This document shows, piece after piece, positions 1 to 7,820 of a stretch of 16,619 bases of DNA. The translations under genes and the position numbers were made by a program. Within the stretch, counting starts at the first letter, position 1. Each line of letters begins with the position of its first letter. The notes beneath the pieces are model-generated. The model worked only from the letters and a program-made list of their open reading frames with translations, did not search any database and was not told the origin of the DNA. This DNA comes from DASYSA01 sp036003885 (GTDB lineage: Bacteria; Acidobacteriota; Blastocatellia; UBA7656). The DNA lies in NCBI GenBank assembly GCA_036003885.1, contig DASYSA010000089.1, positions 1 through 16,619 on the forward strand, given 5' to 3'.

Positions 1-374
1 GCTCGACCGCTGATGCGTTCACGCTCTTTGCCAGGTTCGAAGCCAAGCTCGAACAGTATCACGGGCAGCTTCAGCGCGCGGCCGTCGAACTGGGGAAGGA
101 GTGGCGGACAGACAAGTACCTGCGCCACCTCGAAGCATTGCTGATCGTTGCAGATGAGACCACTACGCTCCTGATCTCGGGCGGAGGCGACGTTATTGAG
201 CCGGACGATGGCGTGCTGGCGATCGGATCTGGGGGATCATATGCCCTGGCTGCGGCAAGAGCTCTGCTCCGACACACCGAGCTGTCCGCTGTGGACGTAG
301 CCTCCGAAGCGCTGAAGATCGCCGGTGAAATCTGCGTCTTCACAAATTCAAATCTAGTTATCGAGGAGCTATAA
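1..374 (+). CDS. hslV: HslV, ATP-dependent protease peptidase subunit (3' end, cut by window edge)
   Basis: Proteolytic subunit of the cytoplasmic HslVU (ClpQY) protease, a threonine peptidase that forms a double hexamer capped by the HslU ATPase. The open frame runs in from the window edge (frame starting at base 3) and reads STADAFTLFARFEAKLEQYH, then TDKYLRHLEALLIVADE, IGSGGSYALAAARALL and a C-terminus ending VIEEL. All are standard HslV segments, and the IGSGG glycine turn and ALAAARALL helix are diagnostic. The N-terminal catalytic threonine and propeptide lie upstream of the window, so about 50 residues are missing. An in-frame TTG at 138 is only an internal codon. hslU starts 25-50 bp downstream, the usual hslVU order. 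Identification is secure; only the start is unseen. Confidence 0.95.
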   Translation, partial: STADAFTLFARFEAKLEQYHGQLQRAAVELGKEWRTDKYLRHLEALLIVADETTTLLISGGGDVIEPDDGVLAIGSGGSYALAAARALLRHTELSAVDVASEALKIAGEICVFTNSNLVIEEL

Positions 375-423
375 TCACCCAATCGGTCCGGCTTCTGTGA
401 TGACGCCGGGCCAAGGCTTTTGC

Positions 424-1812
424 ATGGTTATCTATCTGCCAGGTGAAGTGAAGGATCAACCCAAGCTCGACGAGATGACCCCGCGCCAGATCGTCGCGGA
501 GCTGGATAAGTATGTCGTCGGCCAGAACGCCGCCAAACGGGCCGTTGCGATCGCCCTTCGAAACCGTATTCGCAGACAGAAGCTGCCGCCCGAGCTTGCT
601 CAGGATGTCATACCGAAAAATATCATAATGATCGGGTCGACCGGCATCGGTAAGACCGAGATCGCACGACGCCTCGCCCGGCTTTCAAACTCGCCGTTTC
701 TCAAAGTAGAAGCTTCAAAGTTTACTGAAGTGGGCTATGTGGGCCGGGATGTCGAGTCGATGGTTCGCGACCTGGTTGAGATAGGCATCGACCTTGTCCG
801 TGAAGAGAAGATCGCCGAGATCGCCGAGAAGGCCGAAGAGAATGCCGAGGAGCGCCTGCTCGATCTGCTGCTCCCCCGAAGCAAGCAGGTGGAGGAGGGG
901 GGAGAGCCCGACAGTGCGCTCGAGCAGTTCGAACGCACCCGCGAGAAACTTCGTCAGCAGTTGCGAGAGGGCCGGCTCAATTCTCGCATCGTCGAGCTGG
1001 AAGTGCAGGCGAGCAACAATCCGGGCCACTTCGAAATCTTCACGCCGCAGGGTATCGAGGAGATGGACATAAATCTCCGCGACATGTTCCCCAACATGTT
1101 CAGCGGCCGCCCAAAGGTACGAAAGATGCGCGTCGACGAAGCGCTCGAGTACCTCGTCCAGGAGGAGGAACAGAAACTGATCGACATGGACCAGGTTGCC
1201 CGCACGGCAATCGAGCGGGTCGAGTCGTCAGGCATAATCTTCCTCGACGAGATAGACAAGATCGCCGGCCGCGAAGGGGGCCAGGGACCCGACGTGTCGC
1301 GCGAAGGCGTCCAGAGAGATATCCTTCCGATAGTTGAAGGCACGAGCGTGAATACTCGCTACGGTATGGTGAGGACCGATCACGTGCTGTTTATCGCTGC
1401 CGGAGCGTTTCATGTCTCCAAGCCCTCCGATTTGATCCCCGAGCTTCAAGGTCGATTTCCGATACGCGTGGAGCTCCAGCCCCTCACGGTCGATGACTTC
1501 AAGAGAATATTGACTGAGCCCAAGAACTCCCTGGTGCGGCAGTACAAGGCGCTGCTCGGGACCGAGGGCATCGATATCGATTTCACCACCGATGCCATCG
1601 ACTCGATCGCCCGCTTCGCCTTCTCAGTCAACGAACAGACAGAAGACATAGGTGCTCGCCGGCTCCATACCATCATGGAGACGCTTCTCGATGAATACTC
1701 GTTCGAGGGACCCGATCTTCAGGAGAAGTCGGTGGTCGTCGGCTCCGATTACGTCAACAAGCAGTTAGCCGCAATAGTGAAGAACGAAGACCTCAGCCGG
1801 TACATACTGTGA
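424..1812 (+). CDS. hslU: HslU, ATPase/unfoldase subunit of the HslVU protease
   Basis: AAA+ unfoldase of the HslVU protease: it binds, unfolds and feeds substrates into HslV. Counting from ATG 424 (462 residues), there is a Walker A GSTGIGKT at about 71-78, a pore loop GYVGRD near residue 107, the acidic coiled HslU intermediate (I) domain at about 115-235, a Walker B IIFLDE at 271-276, sensor-2 GARRLH near the C-terminus, and the tail EDLSRYIL that docks into HslV. The family usually has GPTG in Walker A; here it is GSTG. The start is ambiguous: GTG 397, ATG 400 and ATG 424 are all open. I prefer 424 because AAGG lies 7 bp upstream and the result is close to family length; the family core begins at MTPRQIVAELDK (475). 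The last bases overlap the GTG of the next gene (GTGA). Identification is secure. Confidence 0.95.
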   Translation: MVIYLPGEVKDQPKLDEMTPRQIVAELDKYVVGQNAAKRAVAIALRNRIRRQKLPPELAQDVIPKNIIMIGSTGIGKTEIARRLARLSNSPFLKVEASKFTEVGYVGRDVESMVRDLVEIGIDLVREEKIAEIAEKAEENAEERLLDLLLPRSKQVEEGGEPDSALEQFERTREKLRQQLREGRLNSRIVELEVQASNNPGHFEIFTPQGIEEMDINLRDMFPNMFSGRPKVRKMRVDEALEYLVQEEEQKLIDMDQVARTAIERVESSGIIFLDEIDKIAGREGGQGPDVSREGVQRDILPIVEGTSVNTRYGMVRTDHVLFIAAGAFHVSKPSDLIPELQGRFPIRVELQPLTVDDFKRILTEPKNSLVRQYKALLGTEGIDIDFTTDAIDSIARFAFSVNEQTEDIGARRLHTIMETLLDEYSFEGPDLQEKSVVVGSDYVNKQLAAIVKNEDLSRYIL

Positions 1813-2957
1813 GCAACCAGCCTCGAGCTGCCGGCGGCCCGCGCCTTCAGCGTCTTACGTCCCTCGTCTCGCTGTCCTGTGCTTTGCTCACCTGTTTGAC
1901 CACTTGTTCATGCGGAAAGATCGGCGCGCCCGTTCCCCCTTCGCGAATAACACAGCGCACCACGGACCTCAAGGCAGTGCAGCGCGGCTCGGCCGTCGTT
2001 CTCTCATGGCCGTCGCCCACCCTTGTCGGAGCAGAATCGAGTCGCGACTACATCGCCCGCGTCGATGTGTACCGCCTGCGAGAGACCAAAGACCAGGAGC
2101 CTTTGCTTGATCCGGACGACTACGAAGCGGCGGCCGACGTGATAGGGTATCTCGATCGAGCGACTATCGAAGCTCGTGTAAAGACCATCGGCGTCTTGCA
2201 GTACACAGACCCGCTCGACCTTAAGAGTGCCCGCGATGCGTCGAGCCTGAGGCTCAGATACGCCGTGCGCTACATTAACCTGCGCGGCCAGAAATCATCG
2301 TTTTCAAACAGCGTCGCAATTGAGCCTCTGCCTGCGGTTGCTGCTCCTCCGACAAGCTTGCATGTTGCCGCTTCAGCCCAGGACGAGGTCAAAATTGACT
2401 GGTCGCCTCCCGACTCGAACGTCGACGGCACGCGCCCAGCGTCGGTGGCCGGATATAACGTCTACCGGCGAACCGCCAAACGAGAAGCCTTCACAAGACC
2501 GTTGAATTCCGAACCCATATCGGAGTCCCACTTCACCGATACCAGGTTCCAGTACGAGACTGACTACGTGTACGTGGTCCGTACGCTTTCGCAGGGCGCG
2601 ATCGGGCTCATCGAGAGCGCCGATAGCGAGCCGGCCAGCTTAACGCCGGTCGACGCGTTTGCGCCCGCGGCTCCCGAGCCGGTGTCGATTGCATCAGCGA
2701 ACGGGGTGATCAGTCTTTTCTGGCCAACCAGTACTGAGCGCGACGTAGTGGGCTACAACATCTATCGAGCGGAGTCGACCGAGGCGGGAGACGGTGAGTG
2801 GCTCAAACTGACAGCTCAGCCTCTGAGCAGCGTGACTGCCTATCGCGACGATCGCGTTGTGATAGGGAAGAGATACTCATACAGAGTGGCCGCTGTGGAT
2901 CGGTTCGGCAATGAGAGCGCCCCCTCTCATGTCGTGAGCGAAACCGCCAACCCCTAA
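1809..2957 (+). CDS. Fibronectin type III domain lipoprotein
   Basis: Predicted exported lipoprotein of 382 residues. A basic N-terminus (about 1-17) is followed by a hydrophobic stretch (18-32) and then TCSCGKIGAPVPP. Cys35 is the likely lipidated residue, because the CGKxGxPxPP start of the mature chain is a common lipoprotein pattern; Cys33 is an alternative. The rest reads as three beta-sandwich modules, roughly 45-150, 155-260 and 265-380. Typical FN3 signatures are VVLSWPSP, DEVKIDWSPP, GYNVYRR, VISLFWP, VVGYNIYRAES and KRYSYRVAAVDRFGNES. The GTG start at 1809 overlaps the hslU stop, so translation is probably coupled, and the MFS gene follows after 13 bp. The function is unknown: FN3 modules suggest adhesion or scaffolding at the envelope. 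The fold and lipoprotein calls are good; no specific role can be given. Confidence 0.8.
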   Translation: MSNQPRAAGGPRLQRLTSLVSLSCALLTCLTTCSCGKIGAPVPPSRITQRTTDLKAVQRGSAVVLSWPSPTLVGAESSRDYIARVDVYRLRETKDQEPLLDPDDYEAAADVIGYLDRATIEARVKTIGVLQYTDPLDLKSARDASSLRLRYAVRYINLRGQKSSFSNSVAIEPLPAVAAPPTSLHVAASAQDEVKIDWSPPDSNVDGTRPASVAGYNVYRRTAKREAFTRPLNSEPISESHFTDTRFQYETDYVYVVRTLSQGAIGLIESADSEPASLTPVDAFAPAAPEPVSIASANGVISLFWPTSTERDVVGYNIYRAESTEAGDGEWLKLTAQPLSSVTAYRDDRVVIGKRYSYRVAAVDRFGNESAPSHVVSETANP

Positions 2958-2970
2958 CACAACTCATCAG

Positions 2971-4143
2971 ATGATTCAGGCGCAACCAAGCAAACAGTCT
3001 CGAAGGGCCTGGCTGAGTGTGGCAGCCTACGCGGCCATGTTTGTGTTCGGAATCGTGATGGCGCTGCTGGGCGCGGTATTACCGGTACTCTCGGAGCAAC
3101 TGGAATTCGATCTGGCGCGAGCAGGCAATCTCTTCTTCACGTTGAACTTTGCCGTGATGCTGAGCATGCTTGGAATCGGCCCGCTCATGGACCGGGCCGG
3201 CAAGCGACCTGTGCTGATGGGTGGAATGTTGATTGTCGTCGTTGCTCTTCTGCTGATTGCCGGAGCCTCTACCTACTCCACCCTCCTGGTGGCCGTCTTC
3301 TTACTCGGCATCGGAGGCGCCGCCCTCAACGGGGCCAGCAACATGGCAATCGCCGACCTCTTCACCGACCCTCGCCTGAAGAGCTCGGCCATGAATCTCC
3401 TCGGTGTCTTCTTTGGGATCGGAGCGTCGTTCCTGCCGCTGGTAATCGGCTCGCTATTGAAGAGCATGGGGTTGACCAACATACTGCTGGTCGCAACCGG
3501 GCTGAGCATGGCTGCGGGAGTTTTATTCCTCGGGGTGCGCTTTCCACCCGCCGGGCAGGCACAGAGCTTCCGCCTGACTGACGCCGGGCACGTGCTGCGA
3601 AACCCGCTGGTTCTGTTGTTTGGTTTCGTGCTCTTTTTTCAGTCGGGCAGCGAATTCATCATCAGCGGATACACTTCGACCTACCTTAGGCGCGATCTGG
3701 GCAGCTCTATTTCGACCGCTTCGTACCTTCTCGCGATCTACTGGGGCTGCTTCGTGGTCGGCCGGATAATCGCCAGCAGACTCGTGCTAAGGATCTCATC
3801 AACGACGTTGGTGCTGGTAAGCGCCCTCGGCTCGGCATTGGGCGCGGTGCTTTTGGCCTTCAGCCCCACTCAGGGGGTTGCAACCGTCGCGCTGGTTATC
3901 ATTGGGCTGAGCTTCGCGAGCATCTTCCCGACGACGCTCTCGCAGGCTGCGAGCAGCTTTCAGTCTTATCTAGGGACGGTGTTTGGGATGCTTTTTGCGA
4001 TAGCGCTGATCGGGGGAATGACGATGCCGTGGGTAGTTGGACAGATTGCCGAATCTCATGGGCTCAGATATGGATTGGTGCTGGTGGCGGGGAACTTCAT
4101 AATGATCTTTGTGCTGCAGTTGATCATCTGGCGACGAAAATAG
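2971..4143 (+). CDS. Major facilitator superfamily transporter
   Basis: Inner-membrane secondary transporter of 390 residues with about 12 hydrophobic segments along its whole length (the first near residues 15-38, the last near 365-386). The MFS motif A is visible after TM2 as GPLMDRAGKRPVLMGG. The second half begins at about residue 205 with FGFVLFFQSGSEFIISGY, then TSTYLRRDLG, reminiscent of the FHS/FucP-type sugar-permease branch, but the substrate cannot be assigned. The start is ATG 2971, 13 bp after the FN3 lipoprotein stop; no clear Shine-Dalgarno is present, so it may depend on translation of the upstream gene. The stop TAG is immediately followed by a heptamer array. MFS is certain; the sugar-like substrate is a weak guess. 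Confidence 0.9.
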   Translation: MIQAQPSKQSRRAWLSVAAYAAMFVFGIVMALLGAVLPVLSEQLEFDLARAGNLFFTLNFAVMLSMLGIGPLMDRAGKRPVLMGGMLIVVVALLLIAGASTYSTLLVAVFLLGIGGAALNGASNMAIADLFTDPRLKSSAMNLLGVFFGIGASFLPLVIGSLLKSMGLTNILLVATGLSMAAGVLFLGVRFPPAGQAQSFRLTDAGHVLRNPLVLLFGFVLFFQSGSEFIISGYTSTYLRRDLGSSISTASYLLAIYWGCFVVGRIIASRLVLRISSTTLVLVSALGSALGAVLLAFSPTQGVATVALVIIGLSFASIFPTTLSQAASSFQSYLGTVFGMLFAIALIGGMTMPWVVGQIAESHGLRYGLVLVAGNFIMIFVLQLIIWRRK

Positions 4144-4246
4144 CGTTTCGCGTTTTACGTTTTACGTTTTACGTTCGCCTTCTGGATGACACCGAACTCC
4201 TTGAGTGGGTGAACGCAAAACGTAAAACGTTAAACGTTAAACGTTA
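4144..4246. repeat. Inverted pair of 7-bp tandem arrays (AACGTWA type) between convergent genes
   Basis: The left arm, 4144-4175, is CGTTTCG, three copies of CGTTTTA, then CGTT. The right arm, 4212-4246, is five heptamers: AACGCAA, AACGTAA and three AACGTTA. Reverse-complementing the left arm and aligning it to the right gives 28 matches in 32 positions by eye. The 36-bp spacer (4176-4211) itself begins CGCC and ends GGTG, so a long stem-loop is possible. The left arm begins directly after the MFS stop TAG and the right arm ends directly against the DinB stop. It may act as a two-way transcription end, but there is no classical GC stem plus U-tract. Confidence 0.85.
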
Positions 4247-4720
4247 TTATTTCCAGTCCCCCAGCAGTTTCCTCGTCTGAACAATCTGGCCGAGATGATA
4301 TGCATTGTGATCCGCCACAAGAAAAACTTCCCGCAGATAAGTCTTACCTTCACCGTGTGGGATCGACGCAGTCAGGTCGATGGTGGTGTCTGACACCAGC
4401 TTGATCACTTCCTCGAGGTCCGCAAAGAAGGCGGCCACCGACGCCTCCCACATCTCATCAGCGATTCGGTCCGCCGGCGGGGGCCAGTAGCCTCGGGGCC
4501 ACTCAGGCGATTGCCAGGCTTCATCAAGTGTGTAGCGGAGTATGTCTTCCTGGGCGATTCGCATGTGTTCGAAATCTTCCCAAACCGAGTGCTCTCCGTC
4601 TTGCGGACGCACGTGCCGGAGTTCAGGCTTGAGACCCTCGATCGCTTGCCTGACCCCCACGTGCGCCTGCCTTCCGCGCAGCAGTTCTACCAGGGTCTCG
4701 CGCAGTATTGCGTCATCCAT
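4247..4720 (-). CDS. DinB/YfiT-like four-helix metal-binding protein
   Basis: Cytoplasmic protein of 157 residues with the pattern of the DinB/YfiT superfamily, mostly helical with three histidines that usually bind one divalent metal: His52 (FEHMRIAQEDIL), His138 and His142 (DHNAYHLGQIV). Family members include mycothiol- or bacillithiol-dependent transferases and many uncharacterised damage-induced proteins, so no reaction is claimed. The ATG at 4720 has AGGAGA about 5 bp upstream. That ribosome site overlaps the last codons of the sixA-like gene, which ends 9 bp before, so the two are probably co-transcribed. The gene ends TAA directly followed by TAACGTT heptamers, giving two stops in frame in a row. 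The family call is confident; function is unknown. Confidence 0.8.
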   Translation of the reverse strand: MDDAILRETLVELLRGRQAHVGVRQAIEGLKPELRHVRPQDGEHSVWEDFEHMRIAQEDILRYTLDEAWQSPEWPRGYWPPPADRIADEMWEASVAAFFADLEEVIKLVSDTTIDLTASIPHGEGKTYLREVFLVADHNAYHLGQIVQTRKLLGDWK

Positions 4721-4729
4721 AAAGTCTCC

Positions 4730-5233
4730 TCAATCGGTGGCCTTGCCTCCAAGCGTCTTTGGAGTGATTATCCATGCGAGCTTGCCGCCGCCATCCTCAA
4801 CATCAGCCCATCTGTCGATCTGGAACTCCACGCAGGCAAGCGCAGCCGTCGGCATATCCTGGCTCGTGTCCGTCAATCGCGAGACAAGCTCCGAAAAGGT
4901 TGGATTGTGCCCAACCAGCATAACACACGAGCTCGTGTCCGGGAGGCGTCTGACGATCTTCAGCAATTCAGCCGAGGAAGCGCCGTAGATGTTCTGGTCA
5001 AACTGAGGACTGACCGGGAGCCCGGCTGCTTTGACAACGGCCTCGATGGTCTGGGTCGCTCGCAGGGCGGGTGAGCTCATGATCAGATCAGGCAGAGGCC
5101 CACGCTGTTGAAGAGCATGCCCAATGCGAGGAGCGTCGGCGATTCCGCGCGCCGCGAGCGGCCTCTCGAAATCGGGGGCGGACGAATCGCCCCAACTCGA
5201 CTTCGCGTGCCGCAGGAGCAACAAGGTCTTCAT
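4730..5233 (-). CDS. SixA-type histidine phosphatase family protein
   Basis: Small (167 residues) member of the histidine phosphatase superfamily. The N-terminal LLLLRHAKSSW carries the phospho-accepting His9 in the RHA form typical of SixA-like phosphohistidine phosphatases. PDLIMSSPALRATQT supplies the second conserved arginine, and VGHNP (107-111) the second catalytic histidine. SixA of E. coli acts on phosphohistidine in phosphorelay or PTS proteins; the substrate here is unknown. The start ATG 5233 is well supported by GGGAGG about 6 bp upstream. It lies between the M20 peptidase (upstream, separated by a 155-bp repeat region) and the DinB-like gene (9 bp downstream). All expected catalytic residues are present. 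Confidence 0.85.
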   Translation of the reverse strand: MKTLLLLRHAKSSWGDSSAPDFERPLAARGIADAPRIGHALQQRGPLPDLIMSSPALRATQTIEAVVKAAGLPVSPQFDQNIYGASSAELLKIVRRLPDTSSCVMLVGHNPTFSELVSRLTDTSQDMPTAALACVEFQIDRWADVEDGGGKLAWIITPKTLGGKATD

Positions 5234-5249
5234 CGCATGCCTCCCATGA

Positions 5250-5391
5250 GATTGCGGATCGAGGATTTATCCGCAGATGTCGCAGATATTGCGAATGGAC
5301 TATCGGCTATTCGGGTCCGGTTCTTTATCTGTGTCATATGCGCAATCTGCGGATGTATCCTCACTCCGCAATCCGAAATCCACAATCCTCA
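5250..5391. repeat. Imperfect inverted repeat built from ATCCNNA heptamers
   Basis: The right arm ends in five consecutive 7-bp units at 5357-5391: ATCCTCA, CTCCGCA, ATCCGAA, ATCCACA, ATCCTCA. The last unit contains the reverse complement of the M20 stop codon (TCA 5389-5391). The left arm, about 5250-5293, reads in reverse complement as related material, including ATCCTCG followed by ATCCGCA. Both arms also share ATCCGCAGAT, facing each other across a 47-bp centre (5294-5340). The element occupies nearly all of the M20-to-sixA intergenic space, so a co-transcript of these genes would contain the whole structure. Confidence 0.75.
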
Positions 5392-6801
5392 GGGCTGCGT
5401 GATGCAGAAACTGCGGACTATCCGATAAAGAAGTTGAGTGCCTTCCCGAACGGCAGCCACCGGAATGCGCTCGTCGTTGCCGTGAACTCCATTGTAGTCC
5501 TGTGACTGAATGAAAAATGGCGAAAAACCGTACGACACTATTCCAAGGTCGCGGAAGAAATGGCTGTCGGTGAATCCCGCCAGAACCGTCGGCACAAACA
5601 GCGCGTTCGGATCTTCGGCTCGTATTGTTGCGCTGATGGCGCGGTAGAGGTCTGTATCAGCCGGCGACTCGCTTGCGCCAAATGCCAGAAGTGTTTCGAC
5701 CTCGATCGCAGGATCGCCAATCACTCTCTTGACCTCGGATATGAACGCCTCGGGCGTCTCTCCCGGCAACAAGCGGCAATCGATCTCCGCAGTCGCGATT
5801 GGAGCGATCACGTTGGTCTTGCTGCCGATGCTGACTACCGTCGGCTGGATCGTGTTGCGCAGCAAGGCGGCATTCTGCGCGTTTGAAAGAAGAAGGTCGC
5901 GCAGAACCGGGTCGTGAAGAGCTGCGGTCACATCGGAATAGGCGCGCTTCGTGTTGGGATCGCTCTGAAGGTCGGCGATCGCGCGGAAGTAGCGCTCGAC
6001 GGCCGGCACTGTCTTCGGCTCAGATTCATAGGCTTCGAGCTTGCCGAGCGCTCGAAGCAGCCGCGAGGGCGCGGAGTTGTGCCTCGGGACGCTCCCGTGT
6101 CCGGGGGTGCCTTTGGCGGTGAGCTTCAACCAGCAAGGCGTCTTTTCGGTGGTGCCGATGCCGTAGTAGATGCGGCGACTCCCGGCGATCAGATTGCTGC
6201 TCCCTTCGGTGATCAGAAACTGGGCGTCTCGTATCAGCTCGGGATGATTTCGAACGAACCAGCCGGCGCCTGCGCGGCCGCCGGCTTCCTCGTCCGGAGT
6301 TGCGAGAAAAATGACATCGCGGTCGAGTGGGACGCCTGTGCGCTTCAACAAGAGCAGGGTCATGAACTGCGCTGCCCCAAGGCTCTTCATGTCGAGCGCT
6401 CCGCGGCCGTAGAGATAGCCGTCTCGAATGAGGCCGGCGAATGGGTCGGCCGACCAGAACTGCCTGTCCGCGGGGACGACATCCGTGTGGTTGAGCAGGA
6501 TCAGTGGCCGCTTGCGTCCATTGCCCTTAAGTCTGGCGTACAGAACTGCGCGCCCCGGCTCAGCGTCAAAGGTCTTGTAGTCGATCCCTTCCTTCTCGAG
6601 AATGCGAGCGAAGAAGTTTGCCGCCCGAGCTTCGTTGCCGGGAGGGTTGGTGGTGTCGATCCGAACGTAGTTCGCAAGAAGCGCGACAGCTTCGTCGCCC
6701 GTCTTATTCCAATCGGGTTCGGCTGCGCGTCCGCTCTGGGCCCGGATTGCGTCCGAGCACTGAGCTACGAGGATCAAGACGACCACCATCATTCTCTTCA
6801 T
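5389..6801 (-). CDS. Secreted M20-family metallopeptidase (ArgE/DapE/CPG2-like)
   Basis: Di-zinc amidohydrolase/carboxypeptidase of the M20 family, 470 residues from ATG 6801. Residues 1-22 (MKRMMVVVLILVAQ onward) form a cleavable signal peptide with a likely cut near 21-23, so it acts outside the cytoplasm. Metal and catalytic residues follow the family order: H105 and D107 (LLNHTDVVP), D137 (GRGALDMKS), E171/E172 (TPDEEAGG), E199 (ITEGSS) and H440 (GVHGNDERIP). The lid/dimerisation domain lies at about 210-330 and includes TAKGTPGHGSVPRH. The frame is open to 6861, but the extra 20 residues are not family-like. ATG 6801 has GGAGG 11 bp upstream and puts the signal peptide at the terminus. 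The substrate (peptide, N-acyl amino acid or other) cannot be told. Confidence 0.88.
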   Translation of the reverse strand: MKRMMVVVLILVAQCSDAIRAQSGRAAEPDWNKTGDEAVALLANYVRIDTTNPPGNEARAANFFARILEKEGIDYKTFDAEPGRAVLYARLKGNGRKRPLILLNHTDVVPADRQFWSADPFAGLIRDGYLYGRGALDMKSLGAAQFMTLLLLKRTGVPLDRDVIFLATPDEEAGGRAGAGWFVRNHPELIRDAQFLITEGSSNLIAGSRRIYYGIGTTEKTPCWLKLTAKGTPGHGSVPRHNSAPSRLLRALGKLEAYESEPKTVPAVERYFRAIADLQSDPNTKRAYSDVTAALHDPVLRDLLLSNAQNAALLRNTIQPTVVSIGSKTNVIAPIATAEIDCRLLPGETPEAFISEVKRVIGDPAIEVETLLAFGASESPADTDLYRAISATIRAEDPNALFVPTVLAGFTDSHFFRDLGIVSYGFSPFFIQSQDYNGVHGNDERIPVAAVREGTQLLYRIVRSFCITQP

Positions 6802-6933
6802 CGTTAGAGTTCCCTCCGTAGAAATGGAGATGAATCTAGCACGCACCGGGCAGGCGCGCAACGAACTCGAGCTACGAGGATGCGCGTCACGATTCTTTGC
6901 ACAAAGAAAAATCCGAATCGCAGAACCTGTGGC

Positions 6934-6962
6934 CTGACCCCATCAACCCATTGTGATAGCAT
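6934..6962 (+). promoter_or_regulatory. Possible promoter for the alpha/beta hydrolase (leaderless transcript)
   Basis: CTGACC (6934-6939), a 17-bp spacer and TAGCAT (6957-6962) resemble sigma-70 -35/-10 boxes. The -10 ends 7 bp before the ATG at 6970, so transcription would begin at or next to the start codon. The lack of any Shine-Dalgarno there agrees with this. Matches are modest. Confidence 0.35.
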
Positions 6963-6969
6963 AGGCCGA

Positions 6970-7620
6970 ATGACGGATCTAACCGGGAACACATTCATTA
7001 AAGGCCCGGCCGGCAGTTTGGAGTCCATCCTCAAGGAACCCGACGGCTCGATCACCAGAGCGGCAATCGTCTGCCATCCTCACCCGCTGTTCGGAGGGAC
7101 TATGCATAACAAAGTGGTCTACCGAATTGCGAAGACGTTTCAGATGTCGGGCTTTGCGGTTCTAAGGTTCAACTTTCGTGGCGCCGGCAAAAGCCAGGGC
7201 GAACACGCGAAAGGAGCAGGTGAGCAGGACGACTTGCGCGCAGCGATGCGTTTCATACTCGAGAGGTATCCGGGCGTGGAGCTGTGGCTCGCAGGTTTTT
7301 CATTTGGCGCCTGGGTCATGCTTCGAGCCGCCTGCGAAGACAGTCGAGTCAACGCTTTTGTTGCGGCAGGAACGCCGGTCTCAAAGTATGAGGTGAAAGA
7401 GGCGGAGTCGTGCGTTGTATCGAAGCTCTTTGTTCAGGGTTCGCTTGATGAATTCGGCAAGGTTGAGGATCTCAAGGAGTTCTTCGGTAGATTGAAAGAT
7501 CCCAAGGAGTTGAGAATCATCGAAGGAGCGGATCACTTCTTTGAAGGCCACCTCCATGAGTTGGGCCGGATTGTGGGCGAGTTCATTGCAGCGGACGTCG
7601 GCCGCATTTCTGTCCGATGA
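6970..7620 (+). CDS. Alpha/beta hydrolase (dienelactone hydrolase-like, COG2945 style)
   Basis: Cytoplasmic hydrolase of 216 residues with a complete catalytic triad: nucleophile Ser111 in GFSFG (109-113), Asp160 in GSLDEF and His189 in GADHFFEGH. The oxyanion-side HPHPLFGGTMHNK (36-48) and FNFRGAGKSQGEH (68-79) are typical of the small alpha/beta hydrolases grouped with COG2945. The substrate is unknown, probably an ester or thioester. The frame is open upstream to a TTG at 6880, but the extra 30 residues are not family-like. ATG 6970 gives the expected short N-terminus although only a weak AGG precedes it. It is a lone gene, divergent from the M20 peptidase and convergent with pilT. Confidence 0.85.
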   Translation: MTDLTGNTFIKGPAGSLESILKEPDGSITRAAIVCHPHPLFGGTMHNKVVYRIAKTFQMSGFAVLRFNFRGAGKSQGEHAKGAGEQDDLRAAMRFILERYPGVELWLAGFSFGAWVMLRAACEDSRVNAFVAAGTPVSKYEVKEAESCVVSKLFVQGSLDEFGKVEDLKEFFGRLKDPKELRIIEGADHFFEGHLHELGRIVGEFIAADVGRISVR

Positions 7621-7820
7621 TCCAAAGGCCATCAGGTCTCATTGCGTGTTTTCAATCAGCTTAGCCTTGTCACCAAGCTTTATATGCAGAGTATCTTCTT
7701 GCTCATTCTCAACCATTCGTTGACCTTTGCGGCACTGCAGACGAGAAGCAGGGCCCAGACTTCGCTGGGCGATCTCGAGAGCCGAATGTCCCTAATCTGA
7801 AGACTGAAGTCGGGCGGCGG
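7621..7820. other. Intergenic region between convergent alpha/beta hydrolase and pilT
   Basis: There is no convincing gene in these 200 bp. It holds one hairpin, GCCCAG/CTGGGC with a 6-nt loop (around 7753-7770), without a good U-tract on either strand. It also holds a tiny two-copy heptamer (CTTCAGT, CTTCAGA on the minus strand) 14 bases past the pilT stop. Termination for either gene is not evident. Confidence 0.5.

Noticed and set aside
4144..4246. Insertion-sequence ends or an attachment site
   Set aside because: No transposase or integrase is present, no target duplication is visible, and the arms are tandem heptamers rather than unique terminal repeats.
5914..6807. 297-codon open frame on the plus strand over the M20 gene
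   Set aside because: It lies antisense to a peptidase with all catalytic motifs. The translation shows no domain and is an effect of GC-rich codon use.
7741..7780. Terminator for pilT or the alpha/beta hydrolase
   Set aside because: The GCCCAG/CTGGGC hairpin has only a 6-bp stem and no T run on either strand.
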